Below, piece by piece: positions 24,850 through 33,559 of a stretch of DNA of 48,502 bases. Position 1 is the stretch's first letter. Every line of letters starts with the position of its first letter. The notes under the pieces were generated by a model. That model was not told the origin of the DNA. It worked only from the letters and a program-made list of their open reading frames with translations, and made no database searches. Made by a program: the position numbers and the translations under genes. The stretch spans positions 1-48,502 of the forward strand of contig JAHLFT010000031.1 of assembly GCA_018883635.1 (NCBI GenBank), written 5' to 3'. Origin of the DNA: Candidatus Lactobacillus pullistercoris. Lineage in GTDB: Bacteria > Bacillota > Bacilli > Lactobacillales > Lactobacillaceae.

Positions 24850-25770
24850 ATGACAGATTATTTAATTTTTGATATTGGTGGAACAAATTTAAAATATGCT
24901 TTGCTGAATAATGCTGGAAAAATTAAAGAAAAAGGTAAGCAAGCAACAGTTAAAACAAATTTGGAAGATTTTATGCAGCAAATTTATGGCATTGCTGATG
25001 CATATCTAGGCAGATTTCAAGGAATCTCACTGGCTATTCCTGGTAAAATTGATGTTGAACAAAAGATAGTTCACTTTGGTGGTTCTTTGCCATTTCTTGA
25101 TGGTGCTAATATGCAAAAATTGTTAGGCGGGAAATATCATGTGCCAGTCGGTGTAGAAAATGACGGAAAAGCTGCTGCTTTGGCTGAAATGTGGCTTGGT
25201 GCCTTAAAAGACGTTAATGCTGGTGAAATGCTAACTTTGGGTTCGGAAGTTGGCGGCGGTATTGTAGTTAACGGCCAATTAATCCATGGAACACACTTTC
25301 AGGCTGGAGAATTGAGCTTCATGCGCTATGATCCTGCTTGCAAGGATTGGAGTGGTTTTACTGGACAAATTGGGTCCGCTGTTAATATGATTAAACGAGT
25401 TAACGAGGCAATTGGCAACAGTGATCTCAATGATGGACTCGCTGCTTTTAAGGCAATTAATTCTGGTGATGAAAAAGCAGTTCAAATTTTCACCGAATAT
25501 TGTCGACATGTAGCTAACATCATATTCTCCGTCCAAGCAGTAGTAGATGGTGAACGAATTGTTATCGCTGGAGGAATTAGTGAACAACCAGTTGTTATAA
25601 AAACCATTAGCAAAGAGTATGACAAATTAGCAAAGCAATTTTATCGTGTTGGTCATGAACTAACAAAGCCTGAAATTGTTCCTGCTAAATTTAAAAATGA
25701 TTCTAATATTTATGGTGCTCTTTACGCTTTACTTCTTGAGCTTAATGGTGAAGGTAACGATGCAAAGTAG
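24850..25770 (+). CDS. ROK-family sugar kinase-like protein
   Basis: 306 residues from ATG 24850 (AGGAG upstream; the tracked extension reads through the terminator hairpin). The ATP-binding opening LIFDIGGTNLKYAL, the GVENDGKAAALAEMWLG block with the catalytic-type Asp, and the GSEVGGGIVVNGQLIHG loop define the ROK kinase fold. The usual zinc-binding CxCGxxGC cluster is absent (only ACKDWSG there). The family phosphorylates hexoses or N-acyl-hexosamines. It is followed nine bases later by glf, and the same pair recurs at 42.8-44.7 kb, so it may serve galactose or wall-sugar metabolism with UDP-galactopyranose mutase; this is inference. Confidence 0.85.
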   Translation: MTDYLIFDIGGTNLKYALLNNAGKIKEKGKQATVKTNLEDFMQQIYGIADAYLGRFQGISLAIPGKIDVEQKIVHFGGSLPFLDGANMQKLLGGKYHVPVGVENDGKAAALAEMWLGALKDVNAGEMLTLGSEVGGGIVVNGQLIHGTHFQAGELSFMRYDPACKDWSGFTGQIGSAVNMIKRVNEAIGNSDLNDGLAAFKAINSGDEKAVQIFTEYCRHVANIIFSVQAVVDGERIVIAGGISEQPVVIKTISKEYDKLAKQFYRVGHELTKPEIVPAKFKNDSNIYGALYALLLELNGEGNDAK

Positions 25771-25779
25771 GTAGATTTA

Positions 25780-26874
25780 ATGAAAGTTTTAGTTGTTGGA
25801 GCAGGCCTTTATGGTGCTGTGTTTGCGCGTGAAGTTGCTGAACGTGGAAATAAAGTAGAAGTCATTGAAAAGCGTGACCATATTGCAGGTAATATTTACA
25901 CTAAAGAAGTAGATGGCATCCAGGTTCATGAATATGGTGCGCATATTTTCCATACTTCTAATAAAAAAGTGTGGGATTATGTGCAACAATTCGCTGAATT
26001 CAACCGTTATACTAATAGTCCAGTGGCTAACTATAAGGGGCAAATGTATAATTTACCCTTCAATATGAACACCTTTTATGAGATGTGGAGTGTGAGAACT
26101 CCGCAAGAGGCATTAGCCAAGATCAATGAACAACGTCAAGAAATGGCTGGTAAAGAGCCACAGAATTTGGAAGAACAAGCTATTTCTTTGATTGGACGCG
26201 ATATTTATGAAAAGTTGATCAAGGGCTATACTGAAAAACAATGGGGCAGACCATGTACTGAACTGCCGGCTTTTATTATCAAGCGTCTGCCCGTTCGTTT
26301 GGTTTATGACAACAATTATTTCAATGATGATTATCAGGGCATTCCAATCGGTGGGTACACTAAGATGGTAGAAAAGATGTTGGATCATCCGAATATTATC
26401 GTGAAATTGAATACTGATTTCTTTGATAAAAAGGATGAGTATTTGAATAATTTTGATAAAGTTGTTTATACAGGGATGATCGATCAGTTCTTTGATTATC
26501 AGTTAGGTGAATTAGAATATCGTTCACTTCGCTTTGAAACTGAAGAAAAGAATGTTGGCAATTATCAAGGTAATGCAGTAATCAACTATACTGACGCTGA
26601 AACTCCATATACGCGGGTGATTGAACACAAGCACTTTGAATTTGGAAAAGGCAATCCGGATAAAACTATCATTACGCGTGAATATCCGGCAGATTGGCAT
26701 TGCGGGGATGAGCCTTATTATCCAGTGAACAATGAGCGCAATAATGCACTTTATGCCGAATATAAAAAATTAGCAGAAAAGCAGGACAAAGTCATTTTTG
26801 GCGGTCGTCTTGGTCAATACAAGTATTACAATATGGATCAAGTGATAGAAGCGGCACTTAAAAAAGTTAAATAA
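25780..26874 (+). CDS. glf: UDP-galactopyranose mutase (first copy)
   Basis: 364 residues. The enzyme turns UDP-galactopyranose into UDP-galactofuranose for cell-surface polysaccharide, using reduced FAD. The FAD-binding opening VLVVGAGLYGAVFAREVAERG, the signature IHxYGAHIFHTS-type block (HEYGAHIFHTSNKKVWDYV), GYTEKQWGRPCTELPA and the C-terminal GGRLGQYKYYNMDQ are all intact. Weak ribosome site (GGTAGA). A second, closely similar intact copy is at 43.6 kb. No galactofuranosyltransferase is recognisable beside it, though the GT2 at 20.2 kb is not excluded. Confidence 0.95.
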   Translation: MKVLVVGAGLYGAVFAREVAERGNKVEVIEKRDHIAGNIYTKEVDGIQVHEYGAHIFHTSNKKVWDYVQQFAEFNRYTNSPVANYKGQMYNLPFNMNTFYEMWSVRTPQEALAKINEQRQEMAGKEPQNLEEQAISLIGRDIYEKLIKGYTEKQWGRPCTELPAFIIKRLPVRLVYDNNYFNDDYQGIPIGGYTKMVEKMLDHPNIIVKLNTDFFDKKDEYLNNFDKVVYTGMIDQFFDYQLGELEYRSLRFETEEKNVGNYQGNAVINYTDAETPYTRVIEHKHFEFGKGNPDKTIITREYPADWHCGDEPYYPVNNERNNALYAEYKKLAEKQDKVIFGGRLGQYKYYNMDQVIEAALKKVK

Positions 26875-26889
26875 AACAAAGCAAAAATA

Positions 26890-26917
26890 AAAGTCGAGCT
26901 AATGCTCGACTTTTTTT
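26890..26917. terminator. Bidirectional terminator after glf
   Basis: AAGTCGAGC/GCTCGACTT perfect stem with a T-run, serving glf and the convergent SPFH gene. Confidence 0.88.
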
Positions 26918-26928
26918 CTACTGAAATA

Positions 26929-27789
26929 TTATTTACTCTTATCCCAAATCTTTTTTATAGCAGGAATTTTTCCTAATTCCGTCATATCTTCTTTGTTCAT
27001 TACTACTAAATTGTTGTTTCCATTGGCTAATTGATTAAAGCTATCCAGACTTTGATTTCTAAAGTAGCCTTCACTAGCATTAGCTAAAGCTTCTTGTAAT
27101 TTATCAATTCGATAAGCGTCAGCATCTGCCTGAGTTTTAATAGCTTCTGCATTCGCCTTCGCTGTAGCAACCAAAGCATCATTTTTAGCCTTAGTAGTTA
27201 ATTCAATATTTCTTGCTTCACCTTCAGCCTTAGCGATTGCTGCCGTTTTTTCACGATCAGCTGTCAATTGCTTATCCATTGCCCTTTGTATTTCTGGACT
27301 TGGCAAAAGTTCATCGACATTAACTCTGACCACTTGAATTCCGTAAACATCTGTAAGGTCGCCAATTGCTTTTGATAATTGGGCATTTATTTCGCTAGTT
27401 GACCCCAATGCTTCATTTAATTCCATTCGTCCAATGATATCGCGCAAATGACCTCTGATTAATTGCACCATTGATTCAACAGAATCGGTGTTGTTATAAA
27501 AGTAACGATAAGCATCTGTTACCAAATAGTTCAAAGTTAGACTAGTGGTAATTTCAGCGTTATCCTTAGTGATAATGCTATATTTAGAAATTTCTAGTGG
27601 TTGCAAAGCTAAACTAACTTTACGAACTCGTTGAAAAATAGGCCAAATAAAAACTAACCCCGCTTTAACAGTTCTTGAATATTTTCCTAAAGTTTCAATT
27701 AAACCAACGAAGTTTTGTGGTACGATCTTCAATCCTGCTAGGAAATAAATAATAATTAAGACAATTAAAATTGTTAAAAATATCCCCAT
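26929..27789 (-). CDS. SPFH/band 7 (stomatin-like) membrane protein
   Basis: 286 residues. One N-terminal membrane helix (IFLTILIVLIIIYFLAGL), then the SPFH domain (GLIETLGKYSRTVKAGLVFIWP..VDELLPSPEIQRAM) and a long alanine/glutamate helix (AIAKAEGEARNIELTTKAKN) that forms the coiled oligomer interface. Stomatin/paraslipin-type proteins build ring-like assemblies in membrane microdomains. The usual partner NfeD is not adjacent. AGGGAGG nine bases before ATG; single-gene unit. Confidence 0.9.
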   Translation of the reverse strand: MGIFLTILIVLIIIYFLAGLKIVPQNFVGLIETLGKYSRTVKAGLVFIWPIFQRVRKVSLALQPLEISKYSIITKDNAEITTSLTLNYLVTDAYRYFYNNTDSVESMVQLIRGHLRDIIGRMELNEALGSTSEINAQLSKAIGDLTDVYGIQVVRVNVDELLPSPEIQRAMDKQLTADREKTAAIAKAEGEARNIELTTKAKNDALVATAKANAEAIKTQADADAYRIDKLQEALANASEGYFRNQSLDSFNQLANGNNNLVVMNKEDMTELGKIPAIKKIWDKSK

Positions 27790-27928
27790 ACTTAATGACC
27801 TCCCTAATAATGTTTGAAGATATTATCTCATATTTTATTTATAGCGAAAATAGATAAGTAGAAGTTATTATGTTATATAATAGAAATAAAGGATCTTAAA
27901 ATTAATTAAATAGAAAAGAAAGATCTTT

Positions 27929-28546
27929 ATGAAAAAATTCCTGCAAAAGTTAGTTGTCTTAACCATGTTGCTCGGCGCAGTGGGCGGGTATGATTTCACT
28001 TTTAATCAGCCTCAAACTACAGTTCAAGCAGCAAGACACCACGTCAAGCGAAAGATTGATCATAATAAGAAAAAGAGCAAGCGTTTAAAGACCAAAAAAC
28101 GCATATCTTGGGCTAACGTCTATATTGCGATCCCTAAAAATACGTCAGATTATCGTGCATCAGTTGATGCAGTAAAGGCGTGGAATAACACGGAAGTTGT
28201 AAAATTAAGATTAGTAAAAAAATTTAGTCAAGCTTTTATTAGAATCAGACGCGGAAATTATGGAAATACCGGCTGGGCTGGTGTTGAACAATACAGAAGA
28301 CTTAAAAAGCGTAGAATAATATCTGAAATTCACTCAAATGATTACTTTATGAATGTCGTTGATTATCCAGTAGGAGTAGCAGTGGTAGAGCATGAATTGG
28401 GACATTCTTTAGGTTTAGATAATACAGATGGTCAACCATCCGTCATGAATTCCGTAATTGATCCTGATTATGCTTATCAAATTCAACAAATCGATATTGT
28501 TCATGTAAAAACTTTATTTTTCATTATATATATCATCTATATTTAA
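27929..28546 (+). CDS. Secreted matrixin-like zinc metalloprotease
   Basis: 205 residues. Signal peptide KKFLQKLVVLTMLLGAVGG, then a very basic linker (HHVKRKIDHNKKKSKRLKTKK), then a small metzincin domain: zinc motif HELGHSLGLDN with the third ligand position D or nearby, and a Met-turn SVMNSV eight residues on, as in matrixins (M10/M57-like). It should cut protein or peptide at the cell surface. The last ~14 residues are hydrophobic and AT-codon-rich (LFFIIYIIYI), unlike the rest, suggesting the original C-terminus was altered by a small indel. Confidence 0.8.
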   Translation: MKKFLQKLVVLTMLLGAVGGYDFTFNQPQTTVQAARHHVKRKIDHNKKKSKRLKTKKRISWANVYIAIPKNTSDYRASVDAVKAWNNTEVVKLRLVKKFSQAFIRIRRGNYGNTGWAGVEQYRRLKKRRIISEIHSNDYFMNVVDYPVGVAVVEHELGHSLGLDNTDGQPSVMNSVIDPDYAYQIQQIDIVHVKTLFFIIYIIYI

Positions 28547-28574
28547 AAATATAAATATACGCATAAACATATTA

Positions 28575-28614
28575 AAAGAGTAATCACTTAAATTACTGTG
28601 ATTACTCTTTATTT
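28575..28614. terminator. Bidirectional terminator after the protease gene
   Basis: AAAGAGTAATCAC/GTGATTACTCTTT perfect thirteen-pair stem flanked by A- and T-rich runs. Confidence 0.85.
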
Positions 28615-28626
28615 GACTAGAGAAAT

Positions 28627-29631
28627 TTATTCTTTTGGAATAGCTGAGATTATCTTTTGCACAATCTTTTCAGCGGACAAACTTGAATTAATACTGTCGA
28701 TATCGGGATCAAGATCTGTGTAACCATTGATCAAATCATCCTTTGCCATTCCGTTGATTAATCCTTGGAATTTTCCAGCTGTTTTAAAAATTTCTTCAGG
28801 ATTGGTTTGGTCATTACTCAATTGTTCCAACTTTTCAGGAAATGCACCTTTTAAAGAATAAACTTTCTTGTTAGGAAATTGAAATGTTGCTAAGTCCCGT
28901 TTGTTACTAGAAAAGATTTGTTTTTTGATTTCCTCATTCATAGGGGATTCTTGGCAGCTTGCAAATAAAGTTGAAATTGCTACACCGTCGGCTCCAGCAT
29001 TAAATGCATTTTTAACAGCTTCAGAATCAGTGATATTGTATCCAGCTACTACTGGTAAGTCAGAATCTAACTTAATAAATGATGTGAGATCAGGACTAGT
29101 GCAGATTAAAACATCAATCCCTTTATCGATAGCCACTTCAGCTTTTGCGATATCATTAGCAGCAAATAGTATTCGAATGCCATTTTCGTGGAATAACTTT
29201 ACCCATGAATTCGAGATGGTTTTACCAAAAGTTTCTACTAAGCCAATTGTTAATCGTCTTTTGCGCATTAATTGAACTAATGCAAGGGCTGTTGGATCTT
29301 GATCAGGATCATCATTAACAATCGGCACTTCAATTCCAAAAGATCTGAATGTGTTTTCTAAAGCAGAATCGATTTGTTCATTCATTAGATTACGTTCAGT
29401 CATTGTATCTAAAATAGAATAATTTTCTCTATCGCCGACCTCATTTCCTTTGGAAGAAGAAGCACCGCTAGTCGCATCTGCATTCGCATTATATCCACTG
29501 TTAATGCCTAATATTCCAAGTGCTCCAGCTTCTGAAACAGCAGCGATCATTTTACCATTAGTTAATGTATGAACTGGAAGTTGAATGATTGGAGATGAAA
29601 TTCCTAAAGTTTTACATAATTTATTTGTCAT
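28627..29631 (-). CDS. FabK/nitronate-monooxygenase-like flavoprotein
   Basis: 334 residues from ATG 29631 (AAGGA upstream), overlapping the LysR gene by eleven bases; the tracked start is fifteen codons too early. TIM-barrel marks are SSPIIQLPVHTLTNGKMIAAVSEAGALGILG at the start and a phosphate-binding end NAFNAGADGVAISTLFASCQES. The usual EAGGH catalytic/FMN block of FabK and nitronate monooxygenases is not seen, so chemistry has diverged. Co-transcribed with a LysR regulator facing the acyl-CoA operon; it might reduce or oxidise an enoyl or nitro-type substrate with FMN and NAD(P)H. Function inferred only at superfamily level. Confidence 0.7.
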   Translation of the reverse strand: MTNKLCKTLGISSPIIQLPVHTLTNGKMIAAVSEAGALGILGINSGYNANADATSGASSSKGNEVGDRENYSILDTMTERNLMNEQIDSALENTFRSFGIEVPIVNDDPDQDPTALALVQLMRKRRLTIGLVETFGKTISNSWVKLFHENGIRILFAANDIAKAEVAIDKGIDVLICTSPDLTSFIKLDSDLPVVAGYNITDSEAVKNAFNAGADGVAISTLFASCQESPMNEEIKKQIFSSNKRDLATFQFPNKKVYSLKGAFPEKLEQLSNDQTNPEEIFKTAGKFQGLINGMAKDDLINGYTDLDPDIDSINSSLSAEKIVQKIISAIPKE

Positions 29632-30565
29632 AATTATCCTTCTTTTTATCAGAGATAGGGAAAGCTTTTTTATCATATTGATGGATATCTTTTTTCTGAC
29701 TATTTAAGAAATCGATGAAATCTAAAATATTGGGTGAAAGAGATCGTTCTGGATCATAAACCAGATAAACTTTTCGCGTATCTAGAGGTATATCTAAAAT
29801 AATTTTATGAAGATCGAATCCATCCAGATATACTGTATTAGATACAATTCCGATTACATTATTGGTAACTACTTGACCAGCAATAGCTAGTTCATCATGC
29901 ATGCGATTGGTAATTTTTAAGTCTGACGCACTTGCTAAAAGGGCATCAGTGACATTTTGACCAATTTCAATTTTTTTAGAATAAGTAATTAAGTCTTCAC
30001 CTCTGAGTTCTTCAGGAGTAATTTCATTGACCTTTGCTAATTCATTTTCCGGTGAAACAATAGCAATAATTTGTTCTGTATAAAAGGGAATATAAGTAAA
30101 TCTTTTGAATTCTTCGACATAAGAACAAATTCCAATATCGTACCAACCGTTAGCGATTCCTTCACAAATTTGATATGAAGGATTGTCATGATAGATAAAG
30201 TGCGGCGCTTCATCAGCTACTTGTTTATATTCCTTAACTAGTCTTGGAATAAGATTACCAATTGCAGTTGGTATACCAGCAATATGAATGTTTCCGTTAT
30301 CTTGACTTATCTTTTGCTTTAATTTTTTTCTGCCATTATCAAGAGTATTAAGACTAGAAACTACTGTACTATAGAAAAGTCTTCCATAGGAAGTTAAAAC
30401 TACATAACGTCCACGATGTACAAATAATTTACAATTTAACTCTTCTTCTAATTGCTTAATTGAGACAGATAAAGTCGGCTGGCTAATAAAAAGATTTTCA
30501 GCAGCTTTAGTGTACTGTCTTTGTTCAGCTAATTCTCTAAAATAATAAAGTTGATTGAGATTCAT
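29621..30565 (-). CDS. LysR-type transcriptional regulator
   Basis: 314 residues. N-terminal winged helix MNLNQLYYFRELAEQRQYTKAAENLFISQPTLSVSIKQLEEEL is textbook LysR; the rest is the two-lobed effector domain (GIPTAIGNLIPRLVKEY..). GGAG eight bases ahead of ATG. It is divergent from the acyl-CoA dehydrogenase operon across 394 bp and in operon with the flavoprotein, so it is the likely activator of both in response to the pathway's substrate. The effector domain resembles the CysB/CynR-like general type and does not reveal the ligand. Confidence 0.92.
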   Translation of the reverse strand: MNLNQLYYFRELAEQRQYTKAAENLFISQPTLSVSIKQLEEELNCKLFVHRGRYVVLTSYGRLFYSTVVSSLNTLDNGRKKLKQKISQDNGNIHIAGIPTAIGNLIPRLVKEYKQVADEAPHFIYHDNPSYQICEGIANGWYDIGICSYVEEFKRFTYIPFYTEQIIAIVSPENELAKVNEITPEELRGEDLITYSKKIEIGQNVTDALLASASDLKITNRMHDELAIAGQVVTNNVIGIVSNTVYLDGFDLHKIILDIPLDTRKVYLVYDPERSLSPNILDFIDFLNSQKKDIHQYDKKAFPISDKKKDNYDK

Positions 30566-30959
30566 ATTATCATCTCCATTATATATACCATTACAATATT
30601 AATAATACATGTATGATAGTGATTTTAAAATATATAAAACCCCATAAAAATCAATAAAACATGTCTTTCTTAACTAGTCTAATAGCGCTTTCATTACTAG
30701 AATATTAATTGAGACTATAATTTGACTAAAAGCTTATTAGGTTGGGATTTGAATATGCTAAAATAATAACATTTAGTTTAAATGTTGACGAAATCTTTTA
30801 AAAAGAAGGCAAATAAATAGCAATATTTCGTTTTTGATATTTATAAAACTAATAATTCCTTTTTATTTCTTAATTGTACAAACCTTTCCAAACAATCGAT
30901 AATGAAAACCGTAAAGAGCAAAAGCGCTTACAAAGGTTTTTAAAAAGGAGATTAGTTTT
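30566..30959. promoter_or_regulatory. 394-bp divergent control region of the acyl-CoA locus
   Basis: No gene. Toward the operon: TTGTAC-18-GATAAT (30874-30903), then the cre-like CAAAAGCGCTTACA (30919-30932, 12 of 14) just after the predicted start site. Nearer LysR: TAATAGCGCTTTCA (30680-30693), whose complement fits cre at 13 of 14. A further extended -10 TGCTAAAAT lies near 30760. LysR sites are expected here but I cannot fix one. The layout suggests substrate induction plus CcpA repression. Confidence 0.5.
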
Positions 30960-32213
30960 ATGTCAGAAGAAAAGAAATTACACACGATGCCTCCATATGA
31001 AGAAACACCAATTATGCATACTACCAAGCCAGGTGAAAGTATGCCAGAAGAAGATTTCCAAAACTACTTAAAGGAAATCCGTCACTTAGCAGATAATGAA
31101 TTTGATCGTATGACTCCATACATCGAAGAAAACCGCAAATTCCCTAAGGACTTCTTCCCAATCGCAATTAAGCACGACTTGTATCGTTTCGCTTTACCAA
31201 AGCAATACGGTGGTTGGGGCTTAAGCGAAAAGCAAATTTTACAAGTTCAAGAAGAATTCTCACGTACCCAAGGTGGTATTCGTATGCACTTACACCACGC
31301 TTCAGATATGAACTGGAGAATCTTGGATAACTTCGGTAGCAAAGAATTAAAAGACAAGTACATGGACAAGTTCCAAGACAAGTCAATTTACGCAAACTTT
31401 GCTTTAACTGAAAAGAGCGGTGGTACTGGTGCAGACTTGCACACAACTGCTGTTAAAGACGGTGACGACTGGATTATCAACGGTGAAAAGACCTTGATTT
31501 CACACGCCGATGTTGCTGATTTTACTTACTTAATTGTTGTTACTGATCCTGATAAGCAAGGTGACGAAAGATTATCAGCATTCTGGGTACCAACTGACAC
31601 ACCAGGATTTGAAGCACACGAAATGCCATTAATGATGGGTTGTCGTGGTGCTGGACACGCAGATCTTAAGTTCACTAATATGCGTATTCCTGACAAGTAC
31701 ATGTTAGGTAAGCGTGGTGAAGGTATGAAAGTTGCTATTTCTTCACTTTCATTATCACGTGCTCACATTGCCGATTCTAACTTAGGTATGGCTCAAAGAA
31801 TGTTAGAAATGGCTATTGCTTACTCAAAGGACCGTGTAACCTTTGGTAAACCATTATGTAAGCGTCAATCAATTATCTTCGAAATTGCTGACATGGGTTC
31901 ACACATTCATGCACTTCGCTTAATGCTTTGGGACTTAGCTAAAGACTATGACGAAGGTAAGGACATTACTAAGAAGGCTTCAATGGCTAAACTTGAAAGT
32001 ATTAACACTGTAAAGCTTGTTTCAGACTACATGCTTGAAATCTTCGGTGGTGTTGGTTACTTCCAAGACAATCCTTATGGTCCTGCTGAACGTTTGTACC
32101 GTGATTGTCGTGCTATGTGGCTTGAAGAAGGTCCTCGTTCAGTACAAAGATTAACTGCTGGTCGTTTACTCATCAAAGATGGTGGACACACTCCAATTGA
32201 CAGTATCAAATAA
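30960..32213 (+). CDS. Acyl-CoA dehydrogenase-family flavoprotein (first)
   Basis: 417 residues, three-part ACAD fold: helical N-domain, the FAD-binding middle domain (FALTEKSGGTGADLHTTAV..GEKTLISHADVADF), and helical C-domain (KDRVTFGKPLCKRQSI..IFGGVGYFQDNP). The catalytic base is probably the Glu of WLEEGPRSVQRL, where the family usually has EGTxxIQ. A ~40-residue N-terminal extension precedes the domain. Codon use is strongly optimised and the ribosome site is good (AAGGAG), so it is probably abundant. Paired with ETF in this locus, it should interconvert an acyl-CoA and its 2-enoyl-CoA; reduction is likely in a fermenting cell. Overall it recalls CaiA. Confidence 0.88.
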   Translation: MSEEKKLHTMPPYEETPIMHTTKPGESMPEEDFQNYLKEIRHLADNEFDRMTPYIEENRKFPKDFFPIAIKHDLYRFALPKQYGGWGLSEKQILQVQEEFSRTQGGIRMHLHHASDMNWRILDNFGSKELKDKYMDKFQDKSIYANFALTEKSGGTGADLHTTAVKDGDDWIINGEKTLISHADVADFTYLIVVTDPDKQGDERLSAFWVPTDTPGFEAHEMPLMMGCRGAGHADLKFTNMRIPDKYMLGKRGEGMKVAISSLSLSRAHIADSNLGMAQRMLEMAIAYSKDRVTFGKPLCKRQSIIFEIADMGSHIHALRLMLWDLAKDYDEGKDITKKASMAKLESINTVKLVSDYMLEIFGGVGYFQDNPYGPAERLYRDCRAMWLEEGPRSVQRLTAGRLLIKDGGHTPIDSIK

Positions 32214-32228
32214 TTAACTATTTAGAAA

Positions 32229-32280
32229 GGGGACTGAGTTAAAACCAAGTTTGGTTTATCAGTTTCCTTTTTTGTTTTTT
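32229..32280 (+). terminator. Intra-operon hairpin between the dehydrogenase and CoA-transferase genes
   Basis: GGACTGAGTTAAAACC pairs with GGTTTATCAGTTTCC, followed by T-rich DNA. There is no obvious new promoter before the next gene, so it probably acts as a partial terminator or mRNA end stabiliser giving extra first-gene message. Confidence 0.6.
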
Positions 32281-32303
32281 TAATAACTTAAGAGGCAATA
32301 ATT

Positions 32304-33548
32304 ATGGCAAACGAAATTTTAAAAGGTATTAGAGTTATTGATTTAACACAATTTTTGGCAGCACCAACTGTTGGTCGTGTATTAGGTGAATGGGGGGCTG
32401 ATGTTATTAAAGTTGAAGCTCCTAAGGGTGATGCTGGTCGTACTCAAGGTGCCGTATTTGGCATGAAGTATGAAGATGATGAAAACCTTGGCTTTGATGT
32501 TTCAAACATGAATAAGCGTTTCATTACCTTAAATATGAAGACTCAAGAAGGTATGCAAGCATTTAAGGATTTGTTAAAGACTGCTGATGTATTCCTTACT
32601 AGTGTTAGAACCAAGAGTTTGGAACACATGGGTATTACTTGGGAAAGCTTACATAAAGAATTTCCAAAATTAGTCTTTGCTCAAGACCGTGGCTATGGTG
32701 AATTTGGTCCTAAGAAAGATGCTGCTGGTTATGATGCCACTGCATATCAAGCACGTGGTGGTGTACAAGGTACTACTGTTGATAAAGGTAGTAACCCATA
32801 TAACCCAGTTAATGGTTACGGTGACTTCCAAGTTTCAATGACTTTGGCAGCTGGTATTTGTGCAGCACTTTTGCAAGCACAAAGAACTGGTAAGGGTGAT
32901 AAAGTTACTGTTAACTTGAACCATGCTGCTATCTTTATGCAAAATATTGCGATGGTATCAGCTCAATACGGTAATAAATATCCAAAGAGCCGTAAGAGTG
33001 TAACTAATCCATTTAATGATACTTACAAGACTTCAGATGATCGTTGGTTCGTACTTTGTGTACCAGAATATGACCGTGACTTTGATAAAGTTATGCACGA
33101 TGTTGGTCGTGATGATGTCATGGGTGATGAAAGATACAACAAGATGGATACTTTGAATGCTAATGGCACAAGCAATGAAGTCATTGCTATTTTGGAAGAT
33201 GCTTTCAAGAAGAAGCCATTGAAGTACTGGCTTGACTTATTCACTAAAGAAGACTTACCACTTGAAGCTTGTCAAGTTCCAGAAGAAATTTATAAGGACC
33301 CAGAAGCACTTGACAACGATGAAATTCGTTTAATGACATTCCCATCAGGTGCTAAGAGATTCATTCCAACTAATCCAGTTCGCTTCCAATCACAAGGTAA
33401 ACCAACTTTGACACCATCACGTGCACAAGGTTCTGATACTAAGGAAGTTTTGAAGGACGAACTTGGATACAGTGATGAAAAGATTGAAAAAATGATAGAA
33501 GATGGCGCTGCAGCAGGTGTACGTCATATCGGTGATCCAATTAAATAA
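32304..33548 (+). CDS. Class III (CaiB/BaiF) CoA-transferase
   Basis: 414 residues. GIRVIDLTQFLAAPTVGRVLGEWGADVIKVEAP is the family opening; the catalytic Asp is the one in GYDATAYQARGG. The C-terminal half is the usual interlocked domain. Such enzymes move CoA from a product acyl-CoA to a new free acid (carnitine, bile acid, formate/oxalate systems). In this locus it would load the substrate using the CoA of the reduced product, so ATP is spent only to prime the cycle through the ligase. Optimised codons as in the preceding gene. Confidence 0.9.
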   Translation: MANEILKGIRVIDLTQFLAAPTVGRVLGEWGADVIKVEAPKGDAGRTQGAVFGMKYEDDENLGFDVSNMNKRFITLNMKTQEGMQAFKDLLKTADVFLTSVRTKSLEHMGITWESLHKEFPKLVFAQDRGYGEFGPKKDAAGYDATAYQARGGVQGTTVDKGSNPYNPVNGYGDFQVSMTLAAGICAALLQAQRTGKGDKVTVNLNHAAIFMQNIAMVSAQYGNKYPKSRKSVTNPFNDTYKTSDDRWFVLCVPEYDRDFDKVMHDVGRDDVMGDERYNKMDTLNANGTSNEVIAILEDAFKKKPLKYWLDLFTKEDLPLEACQVPEEIYKDPEALDNDEIRLMTFPSGAKRFIPTNPVRFQSQGKPTLTPSRAQGSDTKEVLKDELGYSDEKIEKMIEDGAAAGVRHIGDPIK

Positions 33549-33559
33549 AGGGGTTAAGA

